Shown one piece after another: positions 1 through 11,369 of a DNA stretch of 64,000 nt (position 1 is its first letter; each line of letters starts with the position of its first letter). Position numbers and translations under genes: made by a program. The notes beneath the pieces were generated by a model that saw only the letters and a list, made by a program, of their open reading frames with translations, was not told where the DNA came from and did no database searches. Origin of the DNA: Aselliscus stoliczkanus (lineage: Eukaryota; Chordata; Mammalia; Chiroptera; Hipposideridae); NCBI GenBank assembly GCA_033961575.1, contig CM066729.1, positions 99,265,001 through 99,329,000 on the forward strand. Reading direction: 5' to 3'.

Positions 1-130
1 TTTCACCTCGGGTCTCAGTTTATATGTCACCCCCACAGAAAGTGCATCTCCAGACATATTCTCCGAAACAGGAAACCCTCACAAACTACATTTTATCACA
101 TCATCTGTTTACTTCCTTAACAATGTTTTC

Positions 131-186
131 AAAGATTTGTAACGTATCCATTTATTTGAAAGATTTGTAATGTATCCATTTATTAT
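131..186. repeat. 28-bp tandem duplication (2 copies)
   Basis: Two adjacent copies start with AAAGATTTGTAA at 131 and 159 and share the TATCCATTTATT end. They differ at about two positions, so the duplication is fairly recent. Confidence 0.85.
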
Positions 187-713
187 ACAATTGTGGATAA
201 CCTATTTCCCCACTAATACAAAGCTCCATAAGAGCAAAGACAGGACTGGTGGTTTTTTTGGGATTTTTTTTGTTTTTGTTTTTTTAGCATCACATCTCTG
301 ATAGTGAACATGCTGACCTACACATAGTGAGCTCAATAAATGGTTAAGCGAATTAAAAATGACTCAATAGAGGAAACATTTACTAATTTATTCTACACAC
401 AACTATTAGCCATGAGTATGAATTTAGCTGACATAGATATATATAATTTTTAAAAGCAATACTCTCAAACCAGTTGATAAATATATATTTTGTTCCAATG
501 CACAATAATTTAGAGCAGCTACCTGTGGTGACTTTTCTTAGAAGAATGTGAAAGCCAAGGCCAAACACAGGAAGAAAACCTTCTATGAGTATTAGTTGTG
601 GATGTCATGCTGTGCAAAGGTGAGTACATGGGAGGTGCTCACAAACTAAATTATATTGTGAAGTGGATGTTTCTTTCTACCAACTCCCTCCAAGCCCCCG
701 CCTAGTGATTACA

Positions 714-714
<1 letters not shown>

Positions 715-758
<44 letters not shown>
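715..758. repeat. (CA)n microsatellite
   Basis: Twenty-two uninterrupted CA units. It is long and pure enough to be length-polymorphic. Confidence 0.97.
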
Positions 759-762
<4 letters not shown>

Positions 763-1027
763 GTCATATTTATCTCTAAGAAACTCACATGAGAACTAAA
801 CTCTCTAAGGAAACTCCTCAGTATTTTCTAAAGTTGATAGTAATAATATGATGGGAATTAAAAAAAAAAAAGAAAAATGATGAAAAAAAAACAAAAAACA
901 AACAAAAAAACAACCTTACTATTACCAAGTGTGGAAGGCCAGTTGTTTTAATAAAATAGGAATATATTTATGCGTAGACCAAGTTTTAAAGTCTATGATT
1001 ATAATTAATTTTTAACCCTGTACTAAC

Positions 1028-1141
1028 TTAATTTAATTTAATTTAATTTAATTTTTTTGAGAGCAGTGTCACTGGCCCTCATATGTGGGACCCAAACCGC
1101 GGCTGCTGGCTTGCTTAACCACCGCACCATTCGGCCGGCCA
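1028..1141 (-). mobile_element. Short tRNA-derived SINE
   Basis: Reading the minus strand, the element starts GGCCGGCCGAATGG, carries A-box- and B-box-like pol III promoter motifs, and ends at the GTGACACTGCTCTC motif followed by an A-rich (TTAAA)n-type tail. It is flanked by a 14-bp target-site duplication, AACCCTGTACTAAC, at 1014-1027 and 1142-1155. It is non-coding and would rely on L1 proteins to move. It is the same short family seen about ten more times in this window. Confidence 0.92.
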
Positions 1142-1319
1142 AACCCTGTACTAACGTTTTTTTGTTTTTTTTTACCTAGATGGCACAGTCTCTAGAATTT
1201 CATGTATATTTTCCCACTTCAAATATATATATATAAATTACAAATCCAGAAAGTGTATAGGCCATGGCTAAAACCATTTCTAAAGACATGAGAACAACCT
1301 TTGACTAATTTAATATTCT

Positions 1320-1511
1320 CTTTGCTCACTCTTCTCCACACATTTTAGGCTTTTCTTTCTCGATGTTTCCCTCATACCATTCCACTTACATTCTCCTATT
1401 TCCTCTGCCTGTCTAAATTCTTCCCATCCTTCAAGGTTCAACAAGTCACAGTTTCTACAAAGTCGTCACTGATCGTCCCTGCATAGAGTTATCCCAGAGT
1501 TATTATGGGTA
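1320..1511 (+). mobile_element. Possible L2 LINE fragment
   Basis: The pyrimidine-rich text (CTTCCCATCCTTCAAGGTTC, then GTCGTCACTGATCGTCCC) follows the pattern of the 3' part of mammalian L2 LINEs. It is diverged, and a Tigger element interrupts it at 1512. Confidence 0.45.
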
Positions 1512-1995
1512 CAGTAGTCCCCGCTTATAGGCATTTTTGCTTTCTGTGTTTTTTGTCACCCACAATCAACTGCAGTCCAAAATATTCAATGGGAAACTCC
1601 AGAAATAAATAATTTTTAAGTTTTAAATTGCGTGCCTTTCTGAGTTACATGATGCAATCTTGCACCATCCTGTTCCATCCCTCCTGAGACCGGAATCATC
1701 TCTTTAGTCATCATATCAACACTGTATAAGCTCCTTGCCCCTGAGTCGGTAGCCATCTTGGTTATCAGAGAGATGGAGAGAGTAAACCACATTCACAAAA
1801 CTTGAATTAAAGTATATGGTTCTATTTTTATTATCGGTCATTGTTTTTAATCTCTTACTGTGTCTAAATTAGAAACTTCATTATAAGTATCTATAGGAAA
1901 AAATAGTATATATAGGATTCAGTAGTACCCACAGTTTCAGGCTTCACTGGGAGTCGTCTCAGAGTATATCCCCCATGGATAAGGAGGGACTACTG
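1512..1995. mobile_element. Tigger (pogo-type) non-autonomous DNA transposon
   Basis: The terminal inverted repeats CAGTAGTCCCCGCTTAT (left) and GGATAAGGAGGGACTACTG (right) are those of the Tigger group of Tc1/mariner elements. A TA lies on the left flank at 1510-1511; the right TA has mutated. Subterminal text such as AAATTGCGTGCCTTTCTGAG and AATCTCTTACTGTG fits the internally deleted Tigger copies known in mammals. No transposase frame remains. Confidence 0.85.
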
Positions 1996-2650
1996 CACTT
2001 CTTTGCTTGAGTACCTGTGCCAATTATCTCCCAAGTATTGGAAATACTGGTACTTGATGTCCAATCAAGTCAGTGTAGAATAAGAAAGGAGATTAGAGGA
2101 CACAGATATTCAAGCAAAGAAATACATCATACCCATATAATATCTGTAAATTGGCACAGCTATTTAAACAAAGGAATATGGTATTCCCATTTAATTTTAA
2201 GTGGTTTTTATTATTTTGCTTATACTATCTCAGCTCTAACTCAACTCCAAAAGGGCAATTTTTATTTTTTGAAAATTTCTATTTTTCTGAGCTTCAGTTT
2301 TCTCATCTTTAAAATGAGAGGCAGATGTAGAAAATCTACAAGATCTCCCACAGTTCAAAATACATCATCACTGAATTATCAACACATTCACATATCCATT
2401 CATTGAGCACTTGTTTAGCTCTTGTTAGATGACAACCATGTAAATTAGCTCTATAGACACAAATATGCTATGACATCTACCCGCAAGGACACAGGTATGT
2501 TATTATACTACCCTGGAGAAATTGCATTTCAGGAAAAGGCAGGGACAGGAGGGGTAGGGGGATATGAAATCACACACTATATAGAATATATGCTCAGATT
2601 GAAGTATTTGAAATGTAAAAGGTGTATAATCAATAAAGCAGTGTCTAAGG
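1996..2650. other. Intergenic DNA with MIR-like trace
   Basis: Mostly unassigned. Around 2283-2325 the text GCTTCAGTTTTCTCATC followed by TTTAAAATGAGAG matches the core region of the MIR SINE. No gene is supported. Confidence 0.45.
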
Positions 2651-2699
2651 ACTGGCCAAGTGGCTCAGTTGGTTAAGAGCTTGCTCAAGAGTGTGAGCT

Positions 2700-2814
2700 A
2701 GGGCCGGCCAAGTGGCGCAGTGGTGAAGCGCTGGCTTGGGGAGCCAGCGGCCCCGGTTCGGTCCCACATATGAGGGCCAGTGACACTGTCCTCAAAAAAA
2801 AAAACAAAAAACAC
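2700..2814 (+). mobile_element. Short SINE nested inside another SINE
   Basis: Typical short-family element: GGGCCGGCCAAGTGGCGCAG head, the CCCGGTTCGGTCCC B-box region, GTGACACTGTCCTC, then an A-rich tail. The 11-bp target duplication GAGTGTGAGCT at 2689-2699 and 2815-2825 comes from the host SINE, so this element inserted later. Confidence 0.95.
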
Positions 2815-2895
2815 GAGTGTGAGCTCTGAGCAACAGGGTCGCCAGTTCAATTCCTGGCCTGAGGTGAGTTCCCAACAGGTGGCAGGATGGCTCAG

Positions 2896-2896
2896 C

Positions 2897-2949
<53 letters not shown>

Positions 2950-2950
2950 A
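2896..2950. repeat. (TAAA)n microsatellite in a SINE tail
   Basis: Thirteen or so TAAA units that grew from the A-rich tail of the SINE at 2651. Confidence 0.95.
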
Positions 2951-2951
2951 G

Positions 2952-4998
2952 CTTTGAATTGCAGGAAAGATACTCAGAACATAAAGTGCTCTGGCTCAGA
3001 TTGTACAGACGAAAAGCACGTATTATTCCCTTTAGAGCAGGTGGCAAAGAACCTTCCAGGCAGAAGGACGGACAAAGACAGAGGCACAGACTTGAGGAAG
3101 AGCAAAATATTATAAGAGCAGAAGAGGCAAAATTATATAAATTTGTAGTTATATTAGGGCAATAACAGTTTTAAATGGACAATTTCATATATTTGAACCT
3201 AGTATAATCTTAACAATTATTTAAATTTTTACTTATATTTGTTGTTCTGTATATCTCATTTATGTCTTAATTCCATTATTTGAAAGCTTGTAGCATAAAA
3301 GGTCCATTCTTTATATCATTGAATTGGACATAGTAGCTACTCAATAAATATGTAATTAATGACATAAATCATTTAAACTTTAAAAGTAATTATCTGAATA
3401 GCATTGTAGAGACTAAATAGTAAGGCTAAAAATCTCTTGCTTCATAAATGGCTAAAATGGCTTTTCATTTACTTAACTACCATATATTTTGATTTTTTTC
3501 CCCTAAGAAGTAATAGAAAAAAGTTATTTATATCAACACAGTATTATATTGCATCTAATTCCAGGAAATCTGCTTTTTTAATCACTTAACTTCTAGACTG
3601 TACAATTCTGACTGCCACAGAGCATATAATTACAGTATATATGGTGCACCTGGGAACTGGTAAATAATGAAAAATAGTAATTTACATAAAAGACCCAATG
3701 ATTGCCTTCCAGGGGTATATCATATCTCTACAAGTGAACAAAGTGTTTTATTCAAAGGGTACTTGAGTATTCATAAAATGAGGGCACATTATTTTCTAAG
3801 CCTTCTACGCTTTTATAAAAAGTCATATAATTATATAATCATAGGCTGACACATCCATGAAAAATAGGTGCAAATCACTATGAGTGGCCAAGCAATGCTG
3901 TGTGCTTCAGCATTGAAGATGGAGTGATACAATGAGTGGAGGTCAAATAAATGTAAAGACACACATTAGTTTGTAGGAAAATATTAAGATAATAATTTTT
4001 AAATCCATGCTTGAACTGTAGTTCTATTTAAGTAATTCTGTGGTTCGATATTATTGAGCTGTCACTTTTGACACAACAGTTTGAGAACAGACTGACTCCA
4101 GAGTCATACTTCTATTTTAGGAGACATGGCAAAGAGATTTTTCTAAAAATAAATTAAAATAAAATAAAATAAAATAAACTGTGTGATGAATGCACACCAT
4201 ACAAATAATTTGTGCCAAAAACAGTTTGAAATGCAAAGGTAACCATGACATAATCACCTTGTAGGACAGAAAGGTACATATTACCTGTAAATGCCTTCTT
4301 AGCCTTCATGTCTGTTTCTGGGGAAGATTGTTGTGACACCAAAAGACAGAGTGAGAATAGTAGGGCAGAAGTGAAAAGTGTAAAATGTCAAATAGAAGAA
4401 CCTGCTAAATCCCTATGTTATTCTACACCCACTTGATTTCGCCTCCAGGTACCAATACCATGTAACAGCACAGGCTACTGTGCAGTTAGACTGACGCTGC
4501 AATTAGGTAAATGGCTTCTTGACTTTTGTGACTAGTCTGCCGACGCTGGCATTTTCTAGGGTGCTGCCTCAGCATTTAAAATTGCCAGAAGAGTATAAAG
4601 CAAAGTGCCCATTAACTGCAAGAATACAAATCAGCACATGAATCTAATTTTTCATGATATTATATCTAATTCATTGAAATTAATTTTGATGAACTCCAAA
4701 TTAGAGGAGCCTAAATTAATGGCATTAATGTATAAAGGAAGAAAACATTTTTAAACAGATTTTTTTTAAACTTAAAATTATTTAGCTTATATACTTTATT
4801 GGCTCATCATAACATAATTTTTACATAAAATACTAAAAACAAGAGAATCAATGGATTATTGTTAAACCCTATTGACCCACTGGCATATTTCTATTTCTAC
4901 TTATAATTTTTCTTTTTTATATCCACTTCAATTAACTTATTTCTATATAGTTTTTAACAGTATTATGCTCACTGAAGGTGCTCACTAGTTCAATTTTT
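2952..4998. other. Unique intergenic DNA
   Basis: I recognise no repeat or gene here except a short (TAAAA)n stretch at about 4152-4178 and the enhancer-like stretch listed at 4470-4745. The A/T content is high, and the ORFs of 60-68 codons look like chance. Confidence 0.5.
4470..4745. promoter_or_regulatory. Candidate conserved noncoding element (homeodomain-rich)
   Basis: This non-repetitive stretch has several TAAT/ATTA cores (AATTAATTTTGATGAAC, CCAAATTAGAGGAGC, AATTAATGGCATTAATG) and a few surviving CpGs (GACGCTGC, CCGACGCTGG) in CpG-poor surroundings. Such composition is common in developmental enhancers. Function is inference; there is no alignment to support it here. Confidence 0.3.
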
Positions 4999-4999
4999 G

Positions 5000-5110
5000 T
5001 GATTTTTTTTATTATTAAATTTATTAGGTAACATTGGTTAATAGCATTATATAAATTTCAGGTAGACAATAGAGTATACAACATCTGTATAGTCTATTGA
5101 ATACTCTAGT
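5000..5110 (-). mobile_element. LINE-1 3'-end fragment
   Basis: The text AAATTTATTAGGTAACATTG, then TTTCAGGTAGACAATAG and ACATCTGTATAGTC, matches the fragment at 37,771-37,901. On the minus strand it fits an L1 3' UTR running into an A-rich tail. It is a short 5'-truncated copy. Confidence 0.6.
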
Positions 5111-5252
5111 CTCCTTCCTTCTTCTTGATAATTAAACCTGTCCCAATAAAAACATGCATAGAAAGATAGCATTTCCCTGAAACTATTAAGCAAAAATTAA
5201 TAGTTCTCTTCTCTTCCCTCTTATTCTTATGATATTATATGAGCTAATCTTT

Positions 5253-5732
5253 TTTTTTTTTTTTTGGAAAGATTTTATTGGTGAATTGGGGGCGGGGAAC
5301 AGCATTGGGGAACCGGAGAAGGGGAACAGACAAGTTGTTGTCCTTTTGTTCTTTAGTCTAGTTGTGGAGGACATTGCTTTACTGGCCCATGTTGGTATTA
5401 TCATTGCGCTCTTCTTGGGTGAGGCTGATCGGTCGCCGGCCTCTGGACGGCCGCTCACAGTGGCTCTTGGCAGCTCATACCGGCTGCCAGGCGCTCACGC
5501 TGGCTGCTGGCCACTCACTGTAGCCTATGGCAGCCCACTGAAGCAGGAGCTGCAGCTATGCCGTCTCCAGGGACTCACAGCAGCCCAGCTCCAGGTGGAG
5601 ATTGTTCACCATCTTAGCTGTAGAGGGCAGTATCACTGGCCCTCATATGTGGGATCCGAACGGGGTGGGGGGGGGGGGAGCCGCTGGCATCCCAAGCCAG
5701 CTCTTAACCAACACACCACTCGGCCGGCCTTG
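5253..5732 (-). mobile_element. Long tRNA-derived SINE with AATAAA tail
   Basis: On the minus strand the element runs from a GGCCGGCCGAGTGG head and B-box-like promoter region through a body of about 350 bp, including ACAACTAGACTAAAGAACAA, to CCAATAAAATCTTTCC and an A-tail. A 15-bp target duplication, TATGAGCTAATCTTT, lies at 5238-5252 and 5733-5747. AATAAA followed by TCTTT is the 3' layout of T+ SINEs. The open frame read on the plus strand across this copy is a by-product of repeat sequence, not a gene. Confidence 0.93.
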
Positions 5733-5747
5733 TATGAGCTAATCTTT

Positions 5748-7451
5748 ACAAAGCACTAATTCGATGTCATTATGCAAGTATTCTTACATATAAATTCATC
5801 TTGCTGCTGCATCATCCTCTGTCCAACAATATTATAGTACAATATTGAAGATGGTGACAGAAAATAAAGGATGCTACACATGGTCAGATTGGGGTGAAAA
5901 CTTAAAATGCAACTTCTCTGGGTGTTTGTTAGGTTGGAGATGTCAATGAGATAAATAATTATACAAAATACAAATATATCAAAATAACATAAAAATTGAA
6001 AACCAGATAATACTAAATATTTACATTAAAAACAAAGGCCTCATAACATTTCCAGACATATCTAGTCTCCCACATAACTCTATTTTACAAATTACAAAAA
6101 GAAGGCTCAGAGGGACAAAAGAACATGGCCACAGGGCAAATTACAGTGCAGGCCACCCTCCATCTCACATCTATGTGGTTAGAAAGCCTGTGATTTTATT
6201 TTTTTCTTTCTTTCCATACTAGACTGCCTTGTCCTGCAGACTATTTGAAAGAATTCTAGAGACTGGGGTGGAAAAGGAATGAGTTGGAAATTCCAGTGGG
6301 AGTTTGACATTTAGTGTGTAGGACTGGGACACATATAAACACATATTAAAGGTAAATTGTCAATGAGGAAAAAAAATTACCTAAATCTACTTTGACTAAG
6401 GCAATAATGTAGCCTCGTCACAAGCAATGTGGCAGGCAATAGGAAAACATTCTAGAATACCTCAATTTCTAAATTTATCTCTCTAAATCATCTCCATTCT
6501 TCATTTTAGAAGGGGGTCTCCAAATCAGTGGAATCTAGTAGCCTGAAAGGAACCGCAAGCACAACAGGAGTTAACTAATGGAACACATTTTCTATATGAA
6601 TATCTGACCAGTTCAATTTCCTTTTAAAAATGGACTCAGAGTGACAGACAACACATTTGGTAAAGCTTCAATCCTGCCTGTTTGGCTCAAATCATTAGAG
6701 GAGCAGGTGGCTTTCATTCTGTTGGACATTTCCCAGTTGTACAGCTGCTAAATGGAAAGTAAAGAGAGCAGCCACTCCCAGAAGGATGTGTGCCCAGGAA
6801 ATTTGGCCCAATTGGTAGCTCCAGTCCCATAAAATGTGAAGGCTTCTTTCTGAATAGCATGAGAAAGACCAAAATCTACCTTTCGATTTTCTTTTCTTTT
6901 CTTTCATGTGAAGAGACAACCTAAATAGCATACACTCATATATATATTTTTTTATTAAAAAGCATTTAAAAATAATGAGTTTTCAAACATATTGATTTGA
7001 TTAACAAAAAGTAGCCTGTAACATATTTACCTTAAATATTTAGTTAATACAACTCCTGCGAACTAGAAATTTATGGAAACATTAAAGACTGAAATCACTC
7101 TTTTATTTTATGGTCTTCTCTTCCATCTTACTAATAACATTTTTTTCATAAAACATAAATTAAAAATATGAAAATCGCTGTTTTGTTTTTTGTTTTTTGT
7201 TTTAATTTGGGGGGAGTACTTTGAATACCCATATTTAACTTAGATCAATGGTTCCTAGGTATTTAGTATTAAATGATTCTCCTGGATATTTGTTTCATCC
7301 TGTTCCCTAAGACTTAAATTTAGAAGGTGGGGAGTGGAGCACAGTAACCTTATTTAATTTTTTATGATTCTTCCAACCCCATTTTTAGGAAGACCCTATG
7401 GAGATCAGACTTAAGAAATTTCAGCCTGATAAGGCAACTCAAAAACTTCAG
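5748..7451. other. Unique AT-rich intergenic DNA
   Basis: No repeat family or gene is recognised. The 78-codon minus-strand frame at 6695-6931 has no recognisable motif. Confidence 0.5.
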
Positions 7452-7877
7452 CCCTGGGCTGGCCAAGTGGCGTGTTGGTTAAGAGGTGGCTTAGGATGAC
7501 AGCTCTGAGCAGCAGGGCCCTGGTTCAGATCCCACATGAGGGCCAGTGATGCTGCGCCTTCTACAGCTAAGATGGTGAATAACAGCTCGACCTGGAGCTG
7601 GGCTGCCGTGAGTCACCGGAGATGGTGTAGGCTGCAGTTGGACTGGCCGGCAGCTGGCATGTGCTTTTGTGAGCTGCCGTGAGTGGCCATTCAATGGCCA
7701 GCGAGTGACTGCCTCATCCAGGAAGAGCACAATGATAATAGCAACATGGGCCAGTGAAGCCACATCCCCCACAACTAAAGAACAAAAGGAAAGCAACTTG
7801 TCTGTTCCCCTTCCCTGATTCCCCAATACTGTTCCCCTCCCCCAATTCCCCAATAAAATCTTTAAAAAAACAAAAAC
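7452..7877 (+). mobile_element. Long tRNA-derived SINE with AATAAA tail
   Basis: Head GGGCTGGCCAAGTGGCG, then the body with CTACAGCTAAGATGGTGAA and AAGAACAAAAGGAAAGCAAC, ending CCCCAATAAAATCTTTAAA. Short target duplication AACTTCAG at 7444-7451 and 7878-7885. It is a full-length member with both the AATAAA signal and the TCTTT terminator-like motif. Confidence 0.92.
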
Positions 7878-7907
7878 AACTTCAGTCTTAGCATAGAGAT
7901 AAAGTTA

Positions 7908-7989
7908 TTGGGTTGTTGGAAAAGTCATGACACATTTGTGCAATGAAAAACATAGAAAAAAATACGTCATGACTTTTCCAACAACCCAA
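7908..7989. mobile_element. Palindromic mariner-type MITE
   Basis: An 82-bp element flanked by TA on both sides (7906-7907, 7990-7991). The left arm TTGGGTTGTTGGAAAAGTCA and its continuation are the exact reverse complement of the right arm for 24 bp. It has no coding capacity. The shape matches mammalian MADE1-type elements. A transcript would fold into a hairpin of pre-miRNA size. Confidence 0.9.
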
Positions 7990-8454
7990 TATTTTAATAC
8001 AATTCTTGATTGCATTTCCTTTGTTAACAAAAATTCATTTATTTATAATGGCATTTCATATTAAACTCTACTAGATAAAGCTTTCAATCCCAAACAGGAG
8101 GGTTTCAAAGCTATGTGTACTATAGCTTTTATTTTTATTATCATAGTAAATGGCCACCTCATATTTTCATATTTGTAAATAGGTTTTGTTGCAGAAGGCA
8201 GAAGCAGAAATTGCTAAAAATTACATCACTAATAATATATAGAGTTCCATTTATTGTCACATACCACACTATCATTATAATATTTATGTCCATGTGTTAT
8301 TTGTTTCTTTTTTCAATTTTCATAGTAATATATGTTATCATGTTCAATTTATTTTATTATTACTCTGCTTATAACATGTGTTTGCAGATACCATCATTAA
8401 TTAACTTCTTTATGTTTCAGTCTTCTTATCTCTACCAAGAACACGTTAGTACTA

Positions 8455-8550
8455 CCATTAAGGTAAGAATTAAATGAGATGATATATGTGAAATACTTAC
8501 CTGTGTTCAATACATGATAGCTATTGTGAATAATGTTTATTATTATTCTG
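8455..8550 (+). mobile_element. MIR SINE fragment (3' part)
   Basis: ATTAAATGAGATGATATATG, then GAAATACTTACCTGTGTTC and TGATAGCTATTGTGAATAA follow the order of the MIR consensus 3' half. Confidence 0.6.
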
Positions 8551-8689
8551 TTAGATAGGTCAATGTAGGTCTGTAAACTGACAAAGTGTGATTTAAGCTT
8601 TTCTATGAGAGGACATTACTGAAACCACACATATGAATTTATGTGGCCTTAGAAGACCTTTACAGTATCTGCCTCTTTCTCTTTCAGAA

Positions 8690-8885
8690 ATAAACAAAAA
8701 TAATAAGAAGTGAGAACTTGCTATTTTTCAAGGGTGGCATGGGACAGTTGCTCCCTTAGAGCCTCCAGAAGAAACCAAACCTTGATATGAAATTTCTGAT
8801 ATCCTGAACAGAGAGAGAATAATTTCTGTTTTAAACCACCCAGTTTATGCAAATTTGTTATATAAGCCCTAGGAAACAAATATAC
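8690..8885 (+). mobile_element. ERVL-MaLR LTR fragment (3' end)
   Basis: GAGCCTCCAGAAGAAACCAA, ACCTTGATATGAAATTTC, AATAATTTCTGTTTTAAACC, ACCCAGTTTATG and CCCTAGGAAACAAATA match in order the 3' part of MST/MLT-type LTRs. It is an old solo fragment with no retroviral gene. Confidence 0.7.
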
Positions 8886-10106
8886 CATTTATTCCTTTCT
8901 TCCAACCCCCCTTTTCTAACCTATGAGCAGTTCTTTCATCTTTCATGGCATAAGTGATGTGCCATCTTTTGCAACCATTTTTTATTGGTGATTTCACAGC
9001 TTATAATATTTTTATTAAATCCCACAACACAATGTATTATATTCTGTCTTGTTCTGTTGTTTAAATGTCTTTCTCCATCATATTACTAACTCTTGTAAAA
9101 GGCAGGTTAGATCTTTACCTTGCAAATCTCAATAACTCTTAGTAAAATGATAATTTGCAAAAAAGTATCAGTCATGTGAATGTATGAATCACAATACTTT
9201 TCTTCATGGTACTTAAAGAGATTTTGGGTCAAACAATATTTGGAATTATGAATCTTCAATATAAACAGAAAGAATAAGAAATATAAGTGGAAATAATAGA
9301 GTAAATTGTAAAATATAAAATTTAGCAGAATTAAATAAATTCCAAGGTATCTTTGGTAAATTGAGCCATGCTTAATAAAAATACCTTATAATTTAAAAAG
9401 GTTACTATCTATATCTGCAATAAAAGTATAGATTTGCCTTTGGACATGGTTCTACCAAATAAGTTGCAAAGTTAAGGTGCTATGATAAGAATAATCCAAA
9501 AAATAAGATGCTGATTGAAAAAACACCAAAAAGACTGTTTAAGTATTATACCCATTCCATGCTACACCAAGCTGGCATCACTTCAGAGACACTAGAAGTG
9601 CCAAAAGACCTGTCTGACTTTTTCATGTATCTCTCTGCAGCTAAGAAATCATATAAGGATGTTAATGTTAGTGGCTAATAACATTGTTCAAGGTACAATT
9701 AAAAATACAAAAAACAAAAACCAAAAACTTGAATTAGTATTAATAATAGGAGTAATAATAGGGCTTATTTATTAGTTCAGCTTATACATTTATTCAGTCT
9801 TTCTTTTATTTTTTCTGCTGTTAAAAAACTTTAAGCAAATAATAGTCACAAAATTAAAATATTAAATTAAAAATAATGCATTTAAAAAATCATGTAAAGT
9901 GAAATAAATTGTATATGCATTAACAATAAAATCAATTTATATATTCCCATAATTACTCATTAAATTTAGCTCTAAGTTTCGGGGAGGAGGGAAACACTAC
10001 AGTGATTTATCTCTCAATAAAAATAATAAATTCATGCTATAATCTACTTGTTGGAACTGTTTTCTGAATATGAGAATATTATGATAGTGTAAAGAAAGAA
10101 CAGAAA

Positions 10107-10524
10107 GGGTAGGCCAAGTAGCTCGCTGGTTAAGGCTTGGCTTCGGAGAGCCAGCTCTGAGCAGCAGGGCCCCGGTTTGGATTCCACATGAGGGCCAGTG
10201 ACGCTGCACCCTCTACAGCTAAGGTGGTGAACAACAGCTCGACCTGGAGCTTGGCTGCCGGGAGTCACCAGCAATGGCATAGGCTGCAGTGGGCTGCCGT
10301 GAGAAGCTGGTAATCAGTGTGAGCTGCCGTGAACTGCCGTCCGGTAGCGCATCGTGACAAATCTGCCTCAGCTGGGAAGAGCACAATGATAATACCAACA
10401 CTCAGTCTAGTGAAGCCACATCCTCCACAACTAGACTGAAGAACAAAAGGACAGCAACTTGTCTGTTCCCCAATGCTGTTGCCCTCCCCCAATTCCCTAA
10501 TAAAATCTTTAAAAAACAAAACAA
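10107..10524 (+). mobile_element. Long tRNA-derived SINE with AATAAA tail
   Basis: The head is GGGTAGGCCAAGTAGCTCGC, the body matches the copy at 7452, and the end is CCTAATAAAATCTTTAAA. A 16-bp target duplication, AAAGAAAGAACAGAAA, lies at 10,091-10,106 and 10,525-10,540. Several overlapping minus-strand frames here are SINE shadows. Confidence 0.93.
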
Positions 10525-10540
10525 AAAGAAAGAACAGAAA

Positions 10541-11060
10541 ACAACAACAACATTATTGCATATCATGGAATTCTTTAGTCTGTTAAAGAATGAATGTGTA
10601 ATTTTTAAAATTTTTCCAACATATCAAATCTAGAGACTAGAAAGGTATGAATCAATGTGGGCTTTGTGATTTGGTCAAATAAGTGTACTATTTTGTCATT
10701 AAATGGTCTTGGTGTATAATTAATGACTTGAAAAATGCAATAGGAGCTTGATACATTTATTACGTATATTTTATTGATATTCTTGGAAATCTTAAACCTA
10801 TACACCTCAAAGCATTTTCCACTGGGCACATAACCTATGAAAGACAAGGCTATCTTCCAAGTAGATTATTCCTTTTCCTTATGGTATATTACTTTCTCAC
10901 TTCCTTTTAACCATCTTTCCAGCTTTTTTTTTTTTATCAATGGATTGATTAAATGTGAATATATAATTACAAAGAGGAAAGTAAAATATTTCTGGCAAAT
11001 TTTATAACTTACAATAAAATAATCAAGAAAATGTGGTTACACTAAACTAAAAATATTGGA
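10541..11060. other. Unique AT-rich DNA
   Basis: No gene or named repeat recognised. Confidence 0.5.
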
Positions 11061-11272
11061 AATTCTTGATTTTGCTTGGTATATAATAAATTTCTCCTTT
11101 ATAATCGAAAAATCCAATGTCTACTAAAAGAAAATATGTTATAGAAACAAATCCTAGACTTTCTTGGGAATTCTTGATTTTGATTGGTATATAATAAATT
11201 TCTCCTTTGTAATTGAAAAATCCAATGTCTACTAAAAGAAAATATGTTATAGAAACAAATCCTAGACTTTCT
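11061..11272. repeat. 108-bp tandem duplication (2 copies)
   Basis: Copies begin with AATTCTTGATTTTG at 11,061 and 11,169 and run to CCTAGACTTTCT. They differ at only a few positions. Because 108 is a multiple of three, a minus-strand frame stays open across both copies; this is not evidence of coding. Confidence 0.95.
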
Positions 11273-11369
11273 AACTGCTTGAAATTATCTAACATTCAAT
11301 GAGAACATAATGAATTCATTACGTTTGCTCACCTCCTGACAAAAATCGCTCATCCTCAGTATTCTATAT

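Larger units (their letters stand above)
1..1027. other. Unique AT-rich intergenic DNA
   Basis: I see no gene and no repeat family that I can name, apart from the short tandem duplication and the CA microsatellite listed separately. Short A/T runs and an A-rich stretch near 860-915 are present. ORFs here are short and look like chance. Confidence 0.6.
2651..2951 (+). mobile_element. tRNA-derived SINE (second family), interrupted
   Basis: This SINE starts ACTGGCCAAGTGGCTCAG and continues after an inner insertion with AGCTCTGAGCAACAGGG, a B-box-like CCAGTTCAATTCC, and a 3' body ending GGATGGCTCAGCTAAA. Its tail has expanded into a (TAAA)n microsatellite at about 2896-2950. The same family occurs reversed at 22,695-22,877. 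A younger short SINE sits inside it at 2700-2814. Confidence 0.85.
7992..10106. other. AT-rich intergenic DNA
   Basis: Mostly unassigned. A MIR 3' part and a MaLR LTR end are listed separately. The 120-codon frame at 8115-8477 is low-complexity, rich in F, Y and I, and has no motif. Confidence 0.5.

Noticed and set aside
1056..1141. tRNA gene, because of A-box- and B-box-like motifs
   Set aside because: The same unit recurs many times with target duplications and A-tails; it cannot fold as a full cloverleaf and is a SINE head.
5229..5759. 176-codon plus-strand frame
   Set aside because: It lies over the antisense strand of the long SINE at 5253-5732; similar frames occur in the other copies.
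11047..11295. 82-codon frame with an internal protein repeat
   Set aside because: The repeat comes from a 108-bp DNA duplication, and the flanking codons show no conserved motif.
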